14,471 bases of DNA from positions 1 through 14,471 of the forward strand of contig SFPL01000112.1 in NCBI GenBank assembly GCA_004551905.1. Reading direction: 5' to 3'. A program made the position numbers and the translations under genes. Under the pieces are notes generated by a model. It saw nothing but the letters and a program-made list of their open reading frames with translations. It did not search any database and was not told the origin of the DNA. Every line of letters begins with the position of its first letter. The stretch's first letter is position 1. The DNA is from Lentisphaeraceae bacterium (GTDB lineage: Bacteria > Verrucomicrobiota > Kiritimatiellia > RFP12 > UBA1067). Shown here piece after piece: positions 12,986 through 14,471 of this stretch.

Positions 12986-13818
12986 AGGACGACTACGAAC
13001 TTCTCGACAGCGGCGACGGCCGCAAGCTTGAGCGCTTCGGCGCCTACACGCTCGCGCGCCCGTGCTCTCAGGCGCTGTGGCGCCCATCGCTGCCGGCGGC
13101 GGAATGGGCGCGCGCCCACGCGTCCTTCGACCGCGAGGAAGGCAACCGCTGGCACAACCGCGCGGGCATCCCGAAGTCCTGGGAGATCGAGACCGCCGGC
13201 ATCCGTTTCAAGCTCGGCGGCACCGACTTCGGCCACCTCGGCATCTTCCCCGAGCAGCGCGCGCAGTGGCGGTGGATCCGCGAGACGGTCGCCGCCGCCA
13301 AGGCGTCCGGCCGCGCACCGTCGCTTCTCAACCTCTTCGCCTACTCCGGCGGCTCGACCCTGGCGGCGGCTCTGGGCGGCGCTGAGGTCTGCCACCTCGA
13401 CGCCTCCAGGGGGATGGTTGAGTGGGCGCGCGAGAACGCGAGGCTGAACGGTCTCGCCGCCGCGCCGGTCCGCTGGATCGTGGACGACGCCCACAAGTTC
13501 ATGCAGCGCGAAATCCGCCGCGGACGGCGCTACGACGCCATCGTCCTCGACCCGCCGAGCTTTGGGCGCGGCGCCGGCGGCGAGATGTACAAGATCGAGC
13601 GCGACCTCAAGACAACGCTCGCGCTCGTGAAGGAGCTCCTCTCGGACGCGCCGCTCTTCGTGCTCTTCTCGTCCCACACCCCCGGCCTCTCGCCGGTCGT
13701 GGCCGAGAACGTCCTCTCCCAGCTCCTGCCGGTGGCGCGGACAGAAAAAGGCGAGATGCTGCTCGAAGGGAAGTCGCTTCCATGCCCGAGCGGCATCTTC
13801 TGCCGGGCCGTGTTCTGA
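12982..13818 (+). CDS. RlmI-like class I SAM-dependent RNA methyltransferase
   Basis: This 278-residue protein contains a Rossmann methyltransferase domain of the RlmI/RlmK group. Motif I is LNLFAYSGGSTLAAALGGA (117-135), followed by CHLDAS (ribose binding), WIVDDAHKFM (adenine contact) and the motif IV DPPSF at 190-194. It lacks an N-terminal PUA domain, starting instead with a roughly 110-residue region (RPSLPAAEWARAHASFDREEGNRWHN... FGHLGIFPEQ) that precedes the SAM fold. m5C methyltransferases of the RlmI type carry a catalytic Cys in an FSC-like motif after the sixth strand. Here that position reads FSSHTPG, with Ser230-Ser231, so m5C chemistry through a covalent Cys may be absent and another base or product is possible. 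Translation is coupled to the solute-binding protein through a 4-nt overlap. There is no obvious functional link with its operon partners. Confidence 0.85.
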   Translation: MKDDYELLDSGDGRKLERFGAYTLARPCSQALWRPSLPAAEWARAHASFDREEGNRWHNRAGIPKSWEIETAGIRFKLGGTDFGHLGIFPEQRAQWRWIRETVAAAKASGRAPSLLNLFAYSGGSTLAAALGGAEVCHLDASRGMVEWARENARLNGLAAAPVRWIVDDAHKFMQREIRRGRRYDAIVLDPPSFGRGAGGEMYKIERDLKTTLALVKELLSDAPLFVLFSSHTPGLSPVVAENVLSQLLPVARTEKGEMLLEGKSLPCPSGIFCRAVF

Positions 13819-13819
13819 C

Positions 13820-13838
13820 GGCCGAGCCGCCAACGGCC
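13820..13838. terminator. Short hairpin between convergent genes, possible bidirectional terminator
   Basis: GGCCG and CGGCC form a 5-bp stem with a 9-nt loop and fill the whole 20-bp gap between the methyltransferase stop and the opposing gene's stop. The T-tract on the + side is weak (TTACTTTA). Position supports a terminator; stability does not strongly. Confidence 0.35.
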
Positions 13839-14183
13839 TTACTTTACCGTGATGACGGAGTTGTAGGTCCCCTGATCGTTGGGGACGGCGTTCGCGTTCT
13901 CAGGATCGGCGCACCAGGTGCCGTCGATGACGAACTTGTACTGGTAGTCGCCGGGCGCGAGCTTGAGCTTGGCGGAGTAGACGCCCGCCTTGAACGCCAT
14001 CTTCTTGGCGGTCGGGTTCCACTTGTTGAACTCGCCGGCGATGTACACCGCCTTGCCCTTGTCGGCGTGCACGGTGAAGAGCACGACCTTGCCAGCCGGC
14101 TTCCTCGCCGCCGGCTTTTTCGCCGGCGCCTTCTTCGCAACCACTTTCTTGGCGGAGCTCTTCTTTGCTGTCTTGATCTTCAT
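13839..14183 (-). CDS. Histone-H1-like Lys/Ala/Pro tail fused to AMPK-type glycogen-binding module (CBM48-like)
   Basis: This 114-residue protein has a basic tail at 1-32 (MKIKTAKKSSAKK, then KKAPAKKPAARKPAGK) like bacterial H1/Hc1-type or KAP-repeat tails. A single glycogen-binding domain follows (33-114): VYIAGEFNKWNPTAKKM, GVYSAKLKLAPGDYQYKFVIDGTWCADPEN, NSVITVK. The two Trp residues that bind alpha-glucan in AMPK beta subunits are present (W55, W90). There is no catalytic domain or signal peptide, so it should be cytoplasmic, able to bind glycogen through the module and nucleic acid or another acidic partner through the tail. The start at 14183 is preferred over 14234 because AAGGA lies 4 nt upstream and the basic tail begins there. 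A promoter (14271-14298) gives a leader of about 80 nt. The gene converges on the acyltransferase/methyltransferase operon. Function beyond glucan binding is unknown. Confidence 0.85.
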   Translation of the reverse strand: MKIKTAKKSSAKKVVAKKAPAKKPAARKPAGKVVLFTVHADKGKAVYIAGEFNKWNPTAKKMAFKAGVYSAKLKLAPGDYQYKFVIDGTWCADPENANAVPNDQGTYNSVITVK

Positions 14184-14187
14184 TGTT

Positions 14188-14192
14188 TCCTT
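14188..14192 (-). promoter_or_regulatory. Shine-Dalgarno for the glycogen-binding gene
   Basis: AAGGA on the - strand lies 4 nt before the ATG at 14183. It supports this start over the in-frame ATG at 14234. Confidence 0.55.
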
Positions 14193-14270
14193 GTTGCCTT
14201 TCCCCTCATTTTTGCGGGACATTCTCGGATTCACACCTTTTAGGGCCTACTCCGGGCGATGTGGAAACAT

Positions 14271-14298
14271 ATTATCTCATATATTTCTGATTTGTCAA
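14271..14298 (-). promoter_or_regulatory. Sigma70-like promoter for the glycogen-binding gene
   Basis: On the - strand, a perfect TTGACA (14298-14293) is followed by a 16-nt spacer and GATAAT (14276-14271), preceded by TGA as an extended -10. Transcription should start near 14264, leaving about 80 nt of leader. This is the only promoter in the window with a full -35. Confidence 0.75.
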
Positions 14299-14394
14299 TG
14301 GCCAACCTCAAAAAACATTCAGCATTTCCAAACACGGATTACAAATCCCTAATTCTTCGCACAGGTAGGCCGTAGGAGGCGACCTTTGTCCACA

Positions 14395-14425
14395 GGGCCG
14401 GGATGGCGTCGCGCCATCCCGGCCC
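14395..14425. repeat. Perfect 14-bp palindrome, REP-like hairpin
   Basis: GGGCCGGGATGGCG, a TCG loop and the exact reverse complement form a very stable stem-loop. Just upstream (14366-14383) are two GTAGG-like motifs, GTAGGCC and GTAGGAGGC, reminiscent of the GTAG foot of REP elements handled by RAYT transposases. A T-rich run (14434-14448) lies downstream on the + strand, so terminator activity for a gene further left is possible, but the nearest gene on the left is on the - strand. Confidence 0.65.
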
Positions 14426-14437
14426 GTCCTGCATATT

Positions 14438-14471
14438 TTGACTTTTTTGCAGATTCCCCCTTGACTTTTGC
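14438..14471 (+). repeat. Short direct repeat TTGACTTTT(TT)GC at the window end
   Basis: TTGACTTTTTTGC (14438-14450) and TTGACTTTTGC (14461-14471) lie 23 nt apart. Each could act as a -35-like element for a gene beyond the edge, but this cannot be judged here. Confidence 0.4.

Noticed and set aside
13422..14243. + strand open frame continuing past the methyltransferase stop
   Set aside because: It is an off-frame shadow of the methyltransferase and then antisense to the glycogen-binding gene.

Overview
The window is a GC-rich stretch of bacterial chromosome, densely packed and almost entirely coding on the + strand. The combination of a GspG-type pseudopilin, a secreted beta-helix CAZyme, a compact EF-hand membrane protein, an Rhs remnant, an AMPK-type glycogen-binding module and a REP-associated transposase remnant suggests a member of the PVC superphylum, most likely Kiritimatiellota or a close relative. 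That placement is inference from gene style; no marker gene is present.

Layout. Positions 1-374 hold the C-terminal end of an IS200-like/REP-associated transposase cut by the window edge. Positions 413-1099 encode a nitroreductase with a lipoprotein signal. Positions 1100-1560 are a lower-GC scar holding an Rhs-core fragment (1157-1429), a tandem 8-bp repeat at its left junction, and then the promoter of a two-gene chorismate-pathway operon: aroA (EPSP synthase with an internal deletion, 1561-2697) and a type I-beta DAHP synthase (2727-3734).

A second operon starts at an extended -10 promoter placed so that transcription should begin at or next to the AUG. It contains an EF-hand membrane protein (3760-5283), a GspG-like pseudopilin (5296-5736) and a 1290-residue secreted protein made of two beta-helix domains in tandem, both resembling GH141-type glycosidases (5744-9616). 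The spacing of 12 and 7 nt implies one transcript. This looks like a surface or secretion locus for degrading complex polysaccharide.

A third operon starts at another extended -10 promoter with the same spacing to its AUG. It contains a GspC/PilP-like exported protein with an R/E-rich helical tail (9689-10453), a PlsC-type acyltransferase (GTG start, 10431-11270), a family 5 solute-binding protein (11270-12985) and an RlmI-like methyltransferase (12982-13818). All three junctions overlap, so translation is probably coupled.

On the - strand, 14183-13839 encodes a small protein with a histone-H1-like Lys/Ala/Pro tail joined to an AMPK-type glycogen-binding module, with a good sigma70-like promoter upstream. 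The right end holds a perfect 14-bp palindrome with REP-like features.

The most interesting points are the tandem GH141-like enzyme in a pseudopilin operon, the repeated leaderless promoter architecture, the shortened AroA, the lipidated nitroreductase, and the KAP-tail/CBM fusion. No complete defence system, CRISPR array, tRNA or rRNA was seen.
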